A stretch of DNA of 57,083 nucleotides from Bacteroidota bacterium (GTDB taxonomy: Bacteria; Bacteroidota; Bacteroidia; Sphingobacteriales; Sphingobacteriaceae). The notes under the pieces are model-generated. The model saw only the letters and a program-made list of their open reading frames with translations, searched no databases and was not told the DNA's origin. Positions 30,666 to 41,900 of the stretch are shown here, in pieces; within the stretch, counting starts at the first letter, position 1; each line of letters starts with the position of its first letter. A program made the position numbers and the translations under genes. Location: assembly GCA_023427985.1 (NCBI GenBank), contig JAEYZM010000037.1:1-57083 (forward strand), in the 5' to 3' direction.

Positions 30666-31871
30666 ATGAAAAAACATCTATTGTTAATTAGTTGCATAGT
30701 TTTGGTGCTACAATCACAAGCACAAACTCCTGCAATTTATTCAACATTGCCGAATGGTGGTACTGCTAGAGACTTAATATTTAAAGGACCAGATACGAGT
30801 TTCTGTATCAACAGTTATTGGTTATACAGAAGCACCGATGATCTAAAAACTTGGCAAAATTCTGTCGAACTACAATTCGGCGGCGCTTATACTTTTACAT
30901 CGATGGATGGTTTTGGAGAAAAAATTATGGCAGGCCAAAACACAGGTGGTAGGTACATTCTTTCAAACGATGCGGGAGCAACTTGGTCGGACGTAAAATT
31001 CATTGGTAAGAATCAACAAGTAAACGATATTGAATTCCTGAATTCAACAACTGTGTTCGCGCTTGCAAGTTCTGGATCTAGCACCGACTCCATTATATTA
31101 TTTAAATCCACAGATGGTGCTGAAACTTGGGAACGTGTTTATAAATTTCCAAAAAGAGGTGCTAATGCACGAATGACTTTTTTAAACGCATCTATAGGAG
31201 CAGTTTACTTTAACAGTAATTTATACATCACGAAAGATGCTGGTCTAAACTGGTACAGCCCTTCTGGTATTGATACTACAGAGAACGTTTTGTCTGTGTA
31301 CTTATACGACGCACAAAATGCATTTGTGGGACAAGATGCTGGAGGTCTTTACAAATCGACCGATGGAATGCAAACATTTAATTTCACTCAATCTGTTTTC
31401 CCAAGACTCGATTATGAAAATCAACTTTTATTTTCTGATTTAAGTACAGGTTATGTTACTGAAGGATATACAAGAGATTTTGCATTTAGAAAAACTACGG
31501 ATGGAGGGGTCAATTGGACAACTCTAGCAACTGGAGTTAATTTTAAAAATTTCCATATTGTGGATGATAATACCGTTTACTTGTATGGGGCAAATAATAA
31601 TTTTTACAAAGTAAGTACAGTATTAAGTGGAATAAACACAAATGAAATTTCTTCAAACATAAAGATATATCCGAACCCTTCAACAGGCTTGGTAACTATT
31701 AAGAGTACAGAAAATATCAAAGATAAAACGCTACGTGTTTACTCGAGTTTGGGAAAACTTATTCAGGAGCAACACATCGGCATAAATGATTTTCAAATAA
31801 ATCTAGTGGATGCAGGAATTTACATCTTGATGATAGATCATCAGGTTGTAGGTAGGGTAAATATACAGTAA
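30666..31871 (+). CDS. secreted beta-propeller (YCF48/BNR-like) protein with T9SS sorting domain
   Basis: The 401-residue protein has a signal peptide (residues 1-20, ending SQAQ). Repeated blades carry Asp-box-like motifs: STDDLKTWQN, SNDAGATWSDV, STDGAETWERV, TKDAGLNWYS, STDGMQTF and TTDGGVNWTT, about 50 residues apart. The last 75 residues (IKIYPNPSTGLVTI...LRVYSSLGKLIQE...GIYILMI) are a type A T9SS sorting domain. It should be exported across the outer membrane. The ligand is unknown. It ends at a strong terminator shared with sucB. Confidence 0.88.
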   Translation: MKKHLLLISCIVLVLQSQAQTPAIYSTLPNGGTARDLIFKGPDTSFCINSYWLYRSTDDLKTWQNSVELQFGGAYTFTSMDGFGEKIMAGQNTGGRYILSNDAGATWSDVKFIGKNQQVNDIEFLNSTTVFALASSGSSTDSIILFKSTDGAETWERVYKFPKRGANARMTFLNASIGAVYFNSNLYITKDAGLNWYSPSGIDTTENVLSVYLYDAQNAFVGQDAGGLYKSTDGMQTFNFTQSVFPRLDYENQLLFSDLSTGYVTEGYTRDFAFRKTTDGGVNWTTLATGVNFKNFHIVDDNTVYLYGANNNFYKVSTVLSGINTNEISSNIKIYPNPSTGLVTIKSTENIKDKTLRVYSSLGKLIQEQHIGINDFQINLVDAGIYILMIDHQVVGRVNIQ

Positions 31872-31876
31872 AGAAG

Positions 31877-31906
31877 AAGGGCGGAAAATTCCGCCCTTTG
31901 ATTTTT
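31877..31906. terminator. rho-independent terminator between convergent genes
   Basis: AAGGGCGGAA and TTCCGCCCTT form a 10-bp stem with a two-base centre (31877-31898), followed by a T-rich run on the plus strand and preceded by A/G-rich sequence. It closes the T9SS propeller gene and faces the end of sucB. Confidence 0.85.
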
Positions 31907-33132
31907 TAAACACCCAACAACAAGCGTTGTGGATCTTCTAAATATTGTTTTACGCGGACTAAAAATCCAACCGATTCTCTGCCGTCAATAATTCTATGAT
32001 CGTAAGACAATGCGATGTACATCATCGGTTTAATAACTACTTGTCCGTTCACTGCCATAGGACGTTCAACGATGTTGTGCATTCCTAAGATTGCCGACTG
32101 CGGAGCGTTGATGATTGGAGTAGACATCATAGAACCAAATACACCACCATTAGTGATAGTAAATGTTCCGCCTGTCATTTCTTCAATCGTCAATTTATTA
32201 TCGCGTGCTTTGCCTGCTAATTCGGCTACTGCTTTTTCGATTTCTGCCAATGACATAGATTCTGCATTACGAATCACAGGCACGACTAAACCTTTCGGAG
32301 CCGATACTGCGATAGACATATCTACGAAATCGTGATATAAAATTTCCTCACCATTAATTTGAGCATTCACTGCTGGGAATTCTTTCAAAGCTTCACACAC
32401 AGCTTTTGTAAAGAAGGACATAAAGCCCAATCCAACACCGTGTTTTTCTTTGAATTTATCTTTGTATTTAGCGCGGATATCCATGATCGGTTGCATGTCT
32501 ACTTCGTTAAACGTAGTAAGCATAGCAGTTTCATTCTTCACAGTCACCAAACGTTTCGAAACAGTTTTTCTCAATGAGGACATCTTCTCCTTACGCACAT
32601 TTCTTGCACCTGCTACTGGAACAGAAGTTTTTGCATCTGTACTTGCTGCTGGCTTAGAAGCCTTAGCAGGACTAGCATTCATAGCATCTTCCTTGGTGAT
32701 TCTTCCATCCTTTCCCGTACCATTCACTGCATTTGCATCCACCCCTTTTTCTGCTAAAATTTTAGCAGCAGCTGGCGAAGGATGATTGCTTGCATAGTTT
32801 GATGCAGTAGTTGTTGCCGATACAGTGCTTGCTACAGATTTTTGTTTCGGAGTTGTTTCTGCTTTAGGAGCATCTGCCTTCGGAGCAGTAGCTTTTGCGT
32901 CGGTATCAATAGAGCAAACTGCTGCACCAATCGCTAAGGTATCGCCTTCATTTGCAACGGTGCTTAACACACCTGCTTGTTCTGCCGTTAATTCAAAAGT
33001 TGCTTTATCTGATTCTAACTCTGCAATGACTTCATCCATCTCTACAAAATCGCCACTTTGTTTTATCCAACGTGACAATGTAACTTCTGAGATTGATTCT
33101 CCAACAGGAGGTACTTTAATTTCTAGTTTCAT
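31906..33132 (-). CDS. sucB: 2-oxoglutarate dehydrogenase E2, dihydrolipoyl succinyltransferase
   Basis: The 408-residue E2 has an N-terminal lipoyl domain with the modified Lys in ELESDKATFEL (about residue 44), an Ala/Pro/Lys-rich linker, a peripheral subunit-binding domain (SPAAAKILAEKGVDANAVNG, about residue 118), and the acyltransferase domain with the catalytic motif LSYDHRIIDGRESVGFL near the C-terminus. It works in the TCA cycle with SucA and LpdA. It follows sucA after 39 bases on the same strand, so they form the usual two-gene operon. Confidence 0.95.
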   Translation of the reverse strand: MKLEIKVPPVGESISEVTLSRWIKQSGDFVEMDEVIAELESDKATFELTAEQAGVLSTVANEGDTLAIGAAVCSIDTDAKATAPKADAPKAETTPKQKSVASTVSATTTASNYASNHPSPAAAKILAEKGVDANAVNGTGKDGRITKEDAMNASPAKASKPAASTDAKTSVPVAGARNVRKEKMSSLRKTVSKRLVTVKNETAMLTTFNEVDMQPIMDIRAKYKDKFKEKHGVGLGFMSFFTKAVCEALKEFPAVNAQINGEEILYHDFVDMSIAVSAPKGLVVPVIRNAESMSLAEIEKAVAELAGKARDNKLTIEEMTGGTFTITNGGVFGSMMSTPIINAPQSAILGMHNIVERPMAVNGQVVIKPMMYIALSYDHRIIDGRESVGFLVRVKQYLEDPQRLLLGV

Positions 33133-33171
33133 AGTTTATATCTTTCGATATTCCTCTAAGGAATGATGTTA

Positions 33172-35901
33172 TTATTTATCGTTTGTAAATGCTTTATATA
33201 AAATATAATCTTGCTGACTCAAATGTTGTTTGTTAAATCCGGTTGCAGTACTTGCACTTTCTTTTCTTGAAATCACTTCAATATTTTCTTTTCTCATTTT
33301 GCGAACTAGGTATGGCCAAGCCCCCATATTACGTGGTTCTTCTTGTACCCAGAACACTTCTGTTGCTTTTGAATATTTTTTCTTCAATGCTTCCAATTGG
33401 TCATATGGCAATGGATAAATTTGTTCCAAACGAACTATTGCAACATCTTTTGAGCGTCCTTCTTTTTCTCTACGTTCCAATAATTCATAATAAATTTTAC
33501 CAGAACAAATTAATACGCGTTTAACATCTTTAGCCTTTACACTTGCATCGTCAATTACTTCTTGGAAATTTCCATTAGTAAATTCCGACAATTCAGATAC
33601 ACATGCAGGATGGCGTAATAAACTCTTAGGTGTAAATACCACTAATGGTTTTCTAAATGGACGAACCATTTGTCGACGAAGTAAATGGAAGTAGTTAGCA
33701 GGCGTGCTACAAACTGCAACTTGAATATTATCGTTAGCACAAGCTTCTAAGAATCGTTCGATACGTCCCGATGAATGTTCAGGGCCTTGACCCTCATAAC
33801 CATGCGGCAATAACATTACCAATCCGTTTGATCTTCTCCATTTATACTCTGCACTTGTCACAAATTGATCTACAATAATTTGTGCGCCATTAAAGAAATC
33901 GCCAAACTGCGCTTCCCAAATCGTAAGAGTATTTGGTGATGCCATTGCATAACCGTATTCAAATCCTAAGACTCCGTATTCAGACAAATGTGAGTTGAAA
34001 ATATTAAACTCATTTTGTTGTTCTGAAATATTTTGTAATGGGATGTATTCTTCTTCTGAATCTTCGATCTTCACAACTGCATGTCGATGCGAGAATGTAC
34101 CACGTTCAACATCTTGACCACTCAATCGAACATCGTAACCTTCATTCAACAATGTTCCATAAGCCATCAACTCTGCCATTGCCCAATCGAATGTTTTTGT
34201 TTCCTTTACCATTTTATTTCGTTCAGCAAACAGTCGTTCTATTTTGCTTAGGAACTTTTTATCTTTTGGTAGAGTACTTATCTTATCGGCAATTTGTAAA
34301 AATATTTTCTCATCGACTTTCGTCTTGAATGTTGTCTTAAAATCTTCAGGAGTTGAGAATCTGAAATTCATCCAAGCACCTTGGAACAAAGGCTCTACAC
34401 TGGTTTTGTTTTCTTGCTTTGCTTCATTCAAACGTTCTTGCAAATGCTGACGAAACTCTTTGTCCATCTGCTTTGCCATATCAGCATCAATAGATCCTTG
34501 TTCACTTAATTTCTTTACATAGATCTCTCTAGGATTCGGATGTTTTTCAATTGCCTTGTACAACAAAGGTTGTGTAAAACGAGGTTCATCCGATTCGTTG
34601 TGTCCATATCTTCTATAACATAAAATATCAATGAACACATCGGTATGATATTTCTGACGATATTCCACTGCCATTTGTATTGCATGAACTAGCGCTTCTA
34701 CATCGTCACCATTCACATGGAATACTGGCGATAAAGTTGTTTTTGCAACATCGGTACAATAAGTACTTGAACGAGCATCTTTATAATTCGTTGTGAAACC
34801 AATCTGATTGTTGATGACCAAATGAATAGTTCCACCAGTTCTATAACCATCGAGCTTAGACATTTGAATCACTTCGTACACGATACCTTGCCCGGCTACC
34901 GATGCATCACCATGAATTAATATTGGTGCAATGCTTAGTAAATCTCCAGAGTATTTATGATCAATTTTCGAACGCACCATTCCTTCTACTACTGGATCCA
35001 CCGCTTCTAAGTGCGAAGGGTTTGGTGACAAACTTAAATGGATGTCTTTGCCTTTTGAAGTTTTCACATCGGTTGAATAACCTAAGTGATATTTCACATC
35101 ACCTCCAAATGGATCGTCTTCGTTGAATTTACCTTCAAACTCTTTGAAAATTTCTTTGTAGGTTTTGTTCATGATATTTGCTAAGACATTAAGTCTTCCT
35201 CTATGTGCCATACCAATCACAAATTCTTTTAGACCTAATTCTGCTCCTTTTTCAATCACCGCATCCAAAGCAGGAATTAATGTTTCAGCACCTTCTAAAG
35301 AAAATCTTTTCTGACCTAAAAATTTAGTGCCTAAGAAATTCTCGAAAATTACTGCTTGATTTAATTTATGTAAGATTTGTTTTTTCTCCTCTATAGAAAA
35401 ATTGGGAGTGTTCCGTGTCGATTCTAATTTTTCGCGGAACCATTGTATACGTTCAGGATGTCTGATGTACATGAACTCCACACCAATAGATTGGCAATAG
35501 GTTTGTTCTAATAAAGCAATGATGTCTTTCAATTTTGCTGGACCCAATCCCACTTCAACACCCGCGTTGAATACCGTATCTAAATCGGCATCACTCAATC
35601 CCCATTGCGAAATCTCTTTACCCGGATAATATTTCCTACGCTCTCTAACAGGATTCGTTTTTGTGAACAAATGTCCACGGTGACGATATCCATGAATCAT
35701 ATTTAACACCCCAATCTCTTTTAAGAAATGTTCTGGAGTTTCCATGGTTACTGCCGATGCATCACCACTTCTACCCAATTCAAATCCTTCAAAAAATTTC
35801 TTCCAACCAAAATCCACCGATTCGGGATCTTCTTTATACGACTCGTATAGTGACTCTATGTATGCAGTAGAGTTCGTGTTCAAATATGTTAACTTATCCA
35901 T
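33172..35901 (-). CDS. sucA: 2-oxoglutarate dehydrogenase E1
   Basis: The enzyme (909 residues from the ATG at 35901, MDKLTYLN) decarboxylates 2-oxoglutarate using thiamine diphosphate. It shows the N-terminal YIESLYESY E2-binding helix, the GMAHRGRLNVLANIMNK block, the thiamine-diphosphate region HGDASVAGQGIVYEVIQMS, RRYGHNESDEPRFTQP, and the transketolase part with FGDFFNGAQIIVDQFV and LLPHGYEGQGPEHSSGRIE (in two pieces in the protein). The frame extends 7 codons further upstream to 35922, which is not needed. sucB follows. Confidence 0.95.
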   Translation of the reverse strand: MDKLTYLNTNSTAYIESLYESYKEDPESVDFGWKKFFEGFELGRSGDASAVTMETPEHFLKEIGVLNMIHGYRHRGHLFTKTNPVRERRKYYPGKEISQWGLSDADLDTVFNAGVEVGLGPAKLKDIIALLEQTYCQSIGVEFMYIRHPERIQWFREKLESTRNTPNFSIEEKKQILHKLNQAVIFENFLGTKFLGQKRFSLEGAETLIPALDAVIEKGAELGLKEFVIGMAHRGRLNVLANIMNKTYKEIFKEFEGKFNEDDPFGGDVKYHLGYSTDVKTSKGKDIHLSLSPNPSHLEAVDPVVEGMVRSKIDHKYSGDLLSIAPILIHGDASVAGQGIVYEVIQMSKLDGYRTGGTIHLVINNQIGFTTNYKDARSSTYCTDVAKTTLSPVFHVNGDDVEALVHAIQMAVEYRQKYHTDVFIDILCYRRYGHNESDEPRFTQPLLYKAIEKHPNPREIYVKKLSEQGSIDADMAKQMDKEFRQHLQERLNEAKQENKTSVEPLFQGAWMNFRFSTPEDFKTTFKTKVDEKIFLQIADKISTLPKDKKFLSKIERLFAERNKMVKETKTFDWAMAELMAYGTLLNEGYDVRLSGQDVERGTFSHRHAVVKIEDSEEEYIPLQNISEQQNEFNIFNSHLSEYGVLGFEYGYAMASPNTLTIWEAQFGDFFNGAQIIVDQFVTSAEYKWRRSNGLVMLLPHGYEGQGPEHSSGRIERFLEACANDNIQVAVCSTPANYFHLLRRQMVRPFRKPLVVFTPKSLLRHPACVSELSEFTNGNFQEVIDDASVKAKDVKRVLICSGKIYYELLERREKEGRSKDVAIVRLEQIYPLPYDQLEALKKKYSKATEVFWVQEEPRNMGAWPYLVRKMRKENIEVISRKESASTATGFNKQHLSQQDYILYKAFTNDK

Positions 35902-35990
35902 GTTTTTCAGAAACGTCCGCAAAATTACAAATAAAAACGCCTATTTTATAGGTTTTTATGCATTAAAATGCCTAGAAAATCTAATGTTTT

Positions 35991-36911
35991 TCAAGCCTTT
36001 AAACTCGACTCAAAGGTCATATCTACTTGATTTAGAAAGGATAACAAATCTGACACTTCTGCCAATGCGATTATATTCTCCAAACTATCAATATTATGCT
36101 GATTTATTGCTGCACCTGCGAGCAGTATTTTCTGCTTCGCGAAATGCTGAATGTATTGCTGCAAGGCCTTATGTAATTCCTCTGGCTGCATAGCATTGGT
36201 GAGCACACTAAAAATATAATCGGGCTGATATGCAGAAATCACATCTTTTACATAGGCTACCGATAAATTTTGGCCTAAATACAAGATATGGTGCCCATGT
36301 TGTTTTATAATGTAGTATGCAAATAACAATGCAATCTCGTGATACTCATTATCGGGCAAGAACAAGAGGAATTTTTTTGCATCATTGCTTGGAGCTTGTT
36401 TGATGGAATCAATTGCTAGAATCAATCGTTGCTTAATCAAGTTCGAAGCAAAATGTTCTTGAGCGGGATTGATCATACCCGTCTGCCACATAATACCAAC
36501 CTTATGTAAAAAGGGGTAAATCACGTGCAAAACCGTTTGCTCAAAACCTATTTTTTTTACCGCAGCATTTAGCGCTTTCTTGAATTCTAGTTCGTTTAAA
36601 CTCAATGAATGCTTGGAAAGCTGTTGGATGTAAACCGAATAATTATTTTCAGAATGGGCAAGTTCATTTACTTTCTCCGAAATTTCTTCATTGCTCAACT
36701 TCGCAATTTCAGAAATCTTAATGCCATGATCGTTGAGAATTGCTACGTTTAAAAGAAATCGAAGGTCCTCATCGTCATAATAACGTATGTTCGTCTCCGT
36801 ACGCTTAGCTGGTAAGAAATTATAGCGTTGCTCCCAGATACGAATGGTATGCGACTTAATACCTGTAATGGTTTCAATATCCTTAATGGAAAACTTATTC
36901 ATCCTGCCCAT
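35991..36911 (-). CDS. MerR-family regulator with B12-binding domain (CarH/LitR-like)
   Basis: The 306-residue protein (303 from the ATG at 36902) has a MerR winged helix at residues 5-75 (SIKDIETITGIKSHTIRIWEQRY), a helical cap with WQTGMINPAQEHFAS at about residue 148, and a Rossmann-like B12-binding domain with YHEIALLFAYYIIKQHGHHILYLG at about residues 205-228. The W-x9-EH pattern and the His after EY match CarH, where the His is the lower cobalt ligand; the usual Gly of DxHxxG is Ala here. CarH/LitR proteins repress carotenoid and photolyase genes in the dark by adenosylcobalamin. It is 33 bases behind a response regulator gene and about 90 bases before sucA. Confidence 0.83.
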   Translation of the reverse strand: MGRMNKFSIKDIETITGIKSHTIRIWEQRYNFLPAKRTETNIRYYDDEDLRFLLNVAILNDHGIKISEIAKLSNEEISEKVNELAHSENNYSVYIQQLSKHSLSLNELEFKKALNAAVKKIGFEQTVLHVIYPFLHKVGIMWQTGMINPAQEHFASNLIKQRLILAIDSIKQAPSNDAKKFLLFLPDNEYHEIALLFAYYIIKQHGHHILYLGQNLSVAYVKDVISAYQPDYIFSVLTNAMQPEELHKALQQYIQHFAKQKILLAGAAINQHNIDSLENIIALAEVSDLLSFLNQVDMTFESSLKA

Positions 36912-36944
36912 ACAACAGATATTAATTCATTTAGTTTATAATAA

Positions 36945-37595
36945 CTATTCAATTATTTTATGTTCGTAGGCAAATTTAATAAGTCCAACTAAACTTTTGG
37001 TCTTCGTTTTCCTGAAAATATTTTTTCGATGCGTTTCCACCGTGCGTTCACTAATAAAAAGCGCTTCTGCAATCTGACTATTATTGTACTCCTTTGCAAT
37101 CAATGCAACGATTTCTAATTCTCTTTTTGTTAAATTTATCTCCTTGCTACCATCGACCTTAGTCGTTTCCGTCGCATAATTACGCATTAACTCTGCAGTA
37201 ATCTCATCACCAAAAAATAATCCACCCGATGCAATTTTATTCAATGCATTCAACAACTCTTCCTTGCCCGTATTTTTTAAAATATAACCTTGCACCCCCG
37301 CATCAATCATCTCTCGAATCGTCTGCTTTTCACCAAACATAGACAATGCAAGAACTTTCATCCCAGGAAATTCATCGTGAATTTTTTGAGTCAATTCAAT
37401 ACCCGACATCTCTGGCATGTTAATATCTGTTAGTACGATATCAATATCTAATTCCTTTAATAATTCCAAGGCTTTGAATGCCGATGTAGTAGCGGCAAGC
37501 ACCTGAAAATTGGGAACTCCAGACAGCAATGCTTGAATACCATCGATCATAATCTGATGGTCGTCAACAATAAGTAAATTTATTTTCGTCGACAT
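36945..37595 (-). CDS. NarL/FixJ (LuxR-type) response regulator, orphan
   Basis: The 216-residue protein has a receiver domain (residues 1-120) with the acidic pair in IVDDHQ, the phospho-acceptor Asp in VLTDINMPEMSG and the conserved Lys in YILKNTG, and a LuxR-type helix-turn-helix (residues 150-210, LTKRELEIVALIAKEYNNSQ). No histidine kinase is adjacent. It lies 42 bases after the tolC-like gene and 33 before the MerR-type gene on the same strand. Its stimulus is unknown. Confidence 0.9.
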   Translation of the reverse strand: MSTKINLLIVDDHQIMIDGIQALLSGVPNFQVLAATTSAFKALELLKELDIDIVLTDINMPEMSGIELTQKIHDEFPGMKVLALSMFGEKQTIREMIDAGVQGYILKNTGKEELLNALNKIASGGLFFGDEITAELMRNYATETTKVDGSKEINLTKRELEIVALIAKEYNNSQIAEALFISERTVETHRKNIFRKTKTKSLVGLIKFAYEHKIIE

Positions 37596-37636
37596 AGCAA
37601 TGCGTTTAATTTCAGCACAAAATAGTAAAATTTGTA

Positions 37637-38953
37637 CTATTTTATCAAATCGCCTGCTAATTCCAATAAGCTAGTCTCTGCTAATTTGAATTGGTACAAT
37701 GCGTTGACATACCTGCTGTTTGCTTCAATAAAGTTTCTTTGTGCTTCACGTAATTGAAAAGAAGAAATTCCTCCAAGCCTATATTTATCTATACTTATGT
37801 CGAGGTTGCGCTTCGAAATTTCTTGATTCTCACTTTCTAATTTCAATAGCGTCAAATTATTTTGATAAGAGTTTACCAATGTCTTCCAATTGGCTTCTAA
37901 ATTTAATTTCACACTGTTCAAATCCATCTCCGCACTTTGAGCCTGAATCTTTGCAATCTTTTCGCGTTTGCTTTGCAATAAGCCATTGAAAATATTCAAA
38001 CTTGCAGTGATTCCGTAGTTAAATCCTTGTGTTCTATTTTCAATAAAAAATCCTGCTTCTGCATTTTGATTGTTGTAATTGTATCCAGAGTTCAAACGTA
38101 ATGTCGGATACCTATCGGCGCTTACTTCTTTAATGTTTAACTCTGCAATTCTTTGCCTACTTTTTGCAGAAATTAATTGAGGGTTTTGTATTAACAATTT
38201 ACCGTACAATTCATCTACATTTAAAGTGGTAGCATTAGGTATAGTATCGATTAATTCGAAATCGTTAGAAATTGGTTGCACCAAAATCTCATTGAATCTT
38301 GCTTTTAAATTTTTATAATTCTCTTGCTGATTTAAAAAATTAGAATAATCTGCATTGTAGTCGACCTTCGCATTTAACAAATCCAAAGTAGAACCCGATC
38401 CTACCTGACTTTTGTTTTCAGCAATACTTAGTCGCGACTTAGAAACTTCTAATGCTTCTTTACTTGCTTTTAATTGTTCGTTTGCTGCAACTATAGCATA
38501 GTAATTGATTATAATATCGGCTACTACGCCTTGCACCATTGCTTTTGCGTTTACTTCACCCAAACGTTCCAATTCTTTAAGTCGATCGTAGGCTGCAAAC
38601 ATCTTCATCCCATCAAACAAAGTCCAGCTCAATGCTACACTTGCATTTTGACTGACCGTTTTTGCTGCATCTCTTTCGTTGATTCCACCTGTTACGAAAA
38701 CCTGACGAGTATCGTTTATGCTTCTGCTCAATCCAGCACTTGCATCTACTCTTGGTAACAAAGCAGAAACCGCAGCCTTTCTATTTTGTTCAGAAAGTTC
38801 TTCTTCGTTTTTGGCAATTTTTATGGAATAATTATTATCTAATCCTATGCGAATACTTTCTTCCAAACTTAATTTCTTTTGCTCTTGTGCTAACACATCG
38901 GCATAAGAAAAAAGGCTGATGAAAAGTAGTATGAATATATATTTATGTAACAT
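37637..38953 (-). CDS. TolC-family outer membrane efflux protein
   Basis: The 438-residue protein has a signal peptide (residues 1-22, ending VLAQ), then long alternating helices with heptad-like Leu/Ala and the TolC family ends of each repeat (LSLEESIRIGLDNNYSIKIAKNE near the start; FQLREAQRNFIEANSRYVNALYQFKLAE near the end, in parts). It forms the outer membrane channel for the RND pump encoded just upstream (2 bases from the permease gene). Third gene of the efflux operon. Confidence 0.92.
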   Translation of the reverse strand: MLHKYIFILLFISLFSYADVLAQEQKKLSLEESIRIGLDNNYSIKIAKNEEELSEQNRKAAVSALLPRVDASAGLSRSINDTRQVFVTGGINERDAAKTVSQNASVALSWTLFDGMKMFAAYDRLKELERLGEVNAKAMVQGVVADIIINYYAIVAANEQLKASKEALEVSKSRLSIAENKSQVGSGSTLDLLNAKVDYNADYSNFLNQQENYKNLKARFNEILVQPISNDFELIDTIPNATTLNVDELYGKLLIQNPQLISAKSRQRIAELNIKEVSADRYPTLRLNSGYNYNNQNAEAGFFIENRTQGFNYGITASLNIFNGLLQSKREKIAKIQAQSAEMDLNSVKLNLEANWKTLVNSYQNNLTLLKLESENQEISKRNLDISIDKYRLGGISSFQLREAQRNFIEANSRYVNALYQFKLAETSLLELAGDLIK

Positions 38954-38955
38954 TA

Positions 38956-41900
38956 TTAATTTTCTAAAGCGTTGTAATCTGTTGTATCCAATTTTTTTGT
39001 GCGCGACATGTAGGTGTAAATTGCAGGGATAATATACAAGGTTAAGATCAATGAAAATATTGTCCCACCAATAATTACGATACCCATACTCACTCTGCTT
39101 TTTGCAGCGGCACCTAAAGATAGAGCGATAGGTAAAGCACCCAATGCGATGGCTAAACTTGTCATAAGAATTGGGCGTAAGCGCGCTGCCGATGCTTCAC
39201 GAATTGCTACTGACATGCTCTTCCCTTGTAGTTTTAATTGATTCGCAAATTCAACGATTAAGATCCCGTTTTTGGTTACTAAACCGATGAGCATAATGAT
39301 TCCAATTTGGCTAAAGATGTTTAATGTTTGATCGAACATCCAGAGCGACAATACTGCACCGGCAATCGCTAAAGGTACTGTAATCATGATGATCAATGGA
39401 TCAATGAAACTTTCAAATTGTGCAGAAAGGATTAGATAGATTAAGATTAATGAAAGTATAAATGCGAATAAAATATTCGAATTACTTTCAGCAAAATCTC
39501 TTGATGTTCCTGCCAATGAAGTAGAGAATGAATCGTCTAAAACTTCTTTCGCAATTTCATCCATTTCTTTGATACCATCGCCAATGGTTTTACCAGGTGC
39601 GAGACCGGCAGAAACAGTGGCCGACATGAATCTGTTGTTATGATACAATTGTGGAGGACTACTTTGTTCGTCCACTTTAACTAAATTGTCTAATTGAATC
39701 AATTCGTTCTTATTGTTTCTAACAAAAATGGAAGTTAAATCAATTGGTTCATCGCGGTCCGAACGATCAAATTGTCCGATGACGGAGTATTGTTTCGAGT
39801 TCATATTGAAATATGCGAAACGCTGTCCACTCAATGCCAATTGCAAAGTTTGTGCAATGTCTAAAACAGATACACCTAAACTTTTTGCCTTATCTCTGTC
39901 GATGCTTACCGATAATTCAGGTTTATTGAATTTCAAATCCACATCATTCATAGTGAAAGTTGGATTTTGTTGTACACGTTCCATAAATTTCGGAAGCACC
40001 TCACGTAATTTTTCAAAATTCGGAGCTTGCAAAACATACTGAACAGGTAATCCACCTCTTCTTCCACCCGAAGAAATGGTTTGTTGTTGAATCACAAAAA
40101 CTCTTGCTTCGGTTAGACTACGTGTAAGATTAGTAAGTTGATTTGCAATTTGATTTTGACTGCGTTCACGTTCGTGTGGTTCGTATAATTTCAATCGCAC
40201 AAATCCTGTATTAGCTGCACCCGAACCTGTAAAACCAGGGGAAGTTACTGTAAGGGCAATTCTTTTTTCTGGTACAGAGTCCAATAAAATTTGTGTGAGT
40301 TTTAAAATAAAATAATCGGTGTACTCGTAAGATGCTCCTTCTGGTGCAGTAATAGACATTTGAATTGCACTTCTATCGTCTAATGGAGAGAGTTCCGATT
40401 GCAAGCCTTTTCCTACGAAGAAAATAATTGCGAAACACAAGACTAATAATCCCAATGCCCATGCTCTAACTTTCAAAAATTTATCCAATGTTCGTGCATA
40501 TTCTGCTTCCATACGTTGGAAGAAAGGTTCGGTCATTAAATAAAATTTACTTTTCTTATGTCCCGACTTCATCAATTTAGCGTTCAACATCGGCGTAAGC
40601 GTAAGCGATACGAATGCGGAGATTAAAACGGCGGAGGCAACCACAATTCCAAACTCTCGGAAAAGTCGACCTACGAAACCTTCTAAAAATATAATGGGAA
40701 GAAAAACTGCTGCTAATGTTATGGAGATAGAAATAACTGCCATAAAAATTTCATTCGAACCTTTTATCGCGGCTTCTAATGGCGATAGACCTTCTTCTAC
40801 TTTTTTAAATATATTCTCCGTTACAACAATACCATCGTCTACTACCAAACCAGTTGCAAGAACGATTGCCAATAATGTTAAAACGTTGATTGAAAATCCC
40901 ATCAAATACATGACGAAAAATGTTCCAATCAATGAAACTGGAATATCAATTAATGGTCTGAATGCAATGCTCCAATCTCTGAAGAATAAATAGATAATTG
41001 CGATAACCAGGATTAAGGATATCAATAAAGTTTCTGCAACTTCGGTAACCGATTGTCTAATGAACGTGGTATTGTCTAAAGCAATATTTAAACGGTAATC
41101 CTTTGGTAGTTCTTTTTCAATCTGATCGTAACGTTTGTAAAACTCATCGGCAATATCGAGATAGTTAGCACCGGGTTGAGGTACTAATGCTAAACCAATC
41201 ATAGGAACACCCGATTCTCTCAAGATCGACTCTTCATTTTCTGGGCCTAACACTGCATAGCCTACATCTCTTAATCGGATTAATTTATCTTCATCGTTTT
41301 TGATGATTAAATCATTAAACTGATCTTCGGTCGATAAATTACCAGAGGTTTTAACCGTTAGCTCTGTTGTATTACCAGCAATTTTACCCGATGGCAATTC
41401 TATATTTTCACGATCCAAAGCACTCTTCACATCCAGTGGTGTAAGTTTGTATGCCGATAGTTTGATGGGATCCAACCACAAACGCATGGCATATCTTTTT
41501 TGTCCCCAGATTTGCACACTACTTACTCCAGGTATGGTTTGTAATCGTTGTGAAATTACATTCTCTGCATAGTCGCTCACTTCCAATTGCGTACGAGTAT
41601 CGCTTTGTAAGGTCATGGAAATGATTGCATCCGAATTGGCATCGGCCTTAGATACTACCGGTAATCCATCGATGTCTTTTGGCAATGTACGAACGGCTTG
41701 CGAAACTTTGTCCCGCACATCGTTTGCTGCTTCATCTAAATCTTTTTCAAGGTTAAACTCAACCGTAATAATACTTGAACCTTGATTGCTTGATGAAGAA
41801 ATATTTTTAATTCCATCAATGCTATTAATAACCTTTTCTAAAGGCTCTGTGATTTGTGATTCTATAATGTCGGCATTCGCACCCGGATAATTGGTACGCA

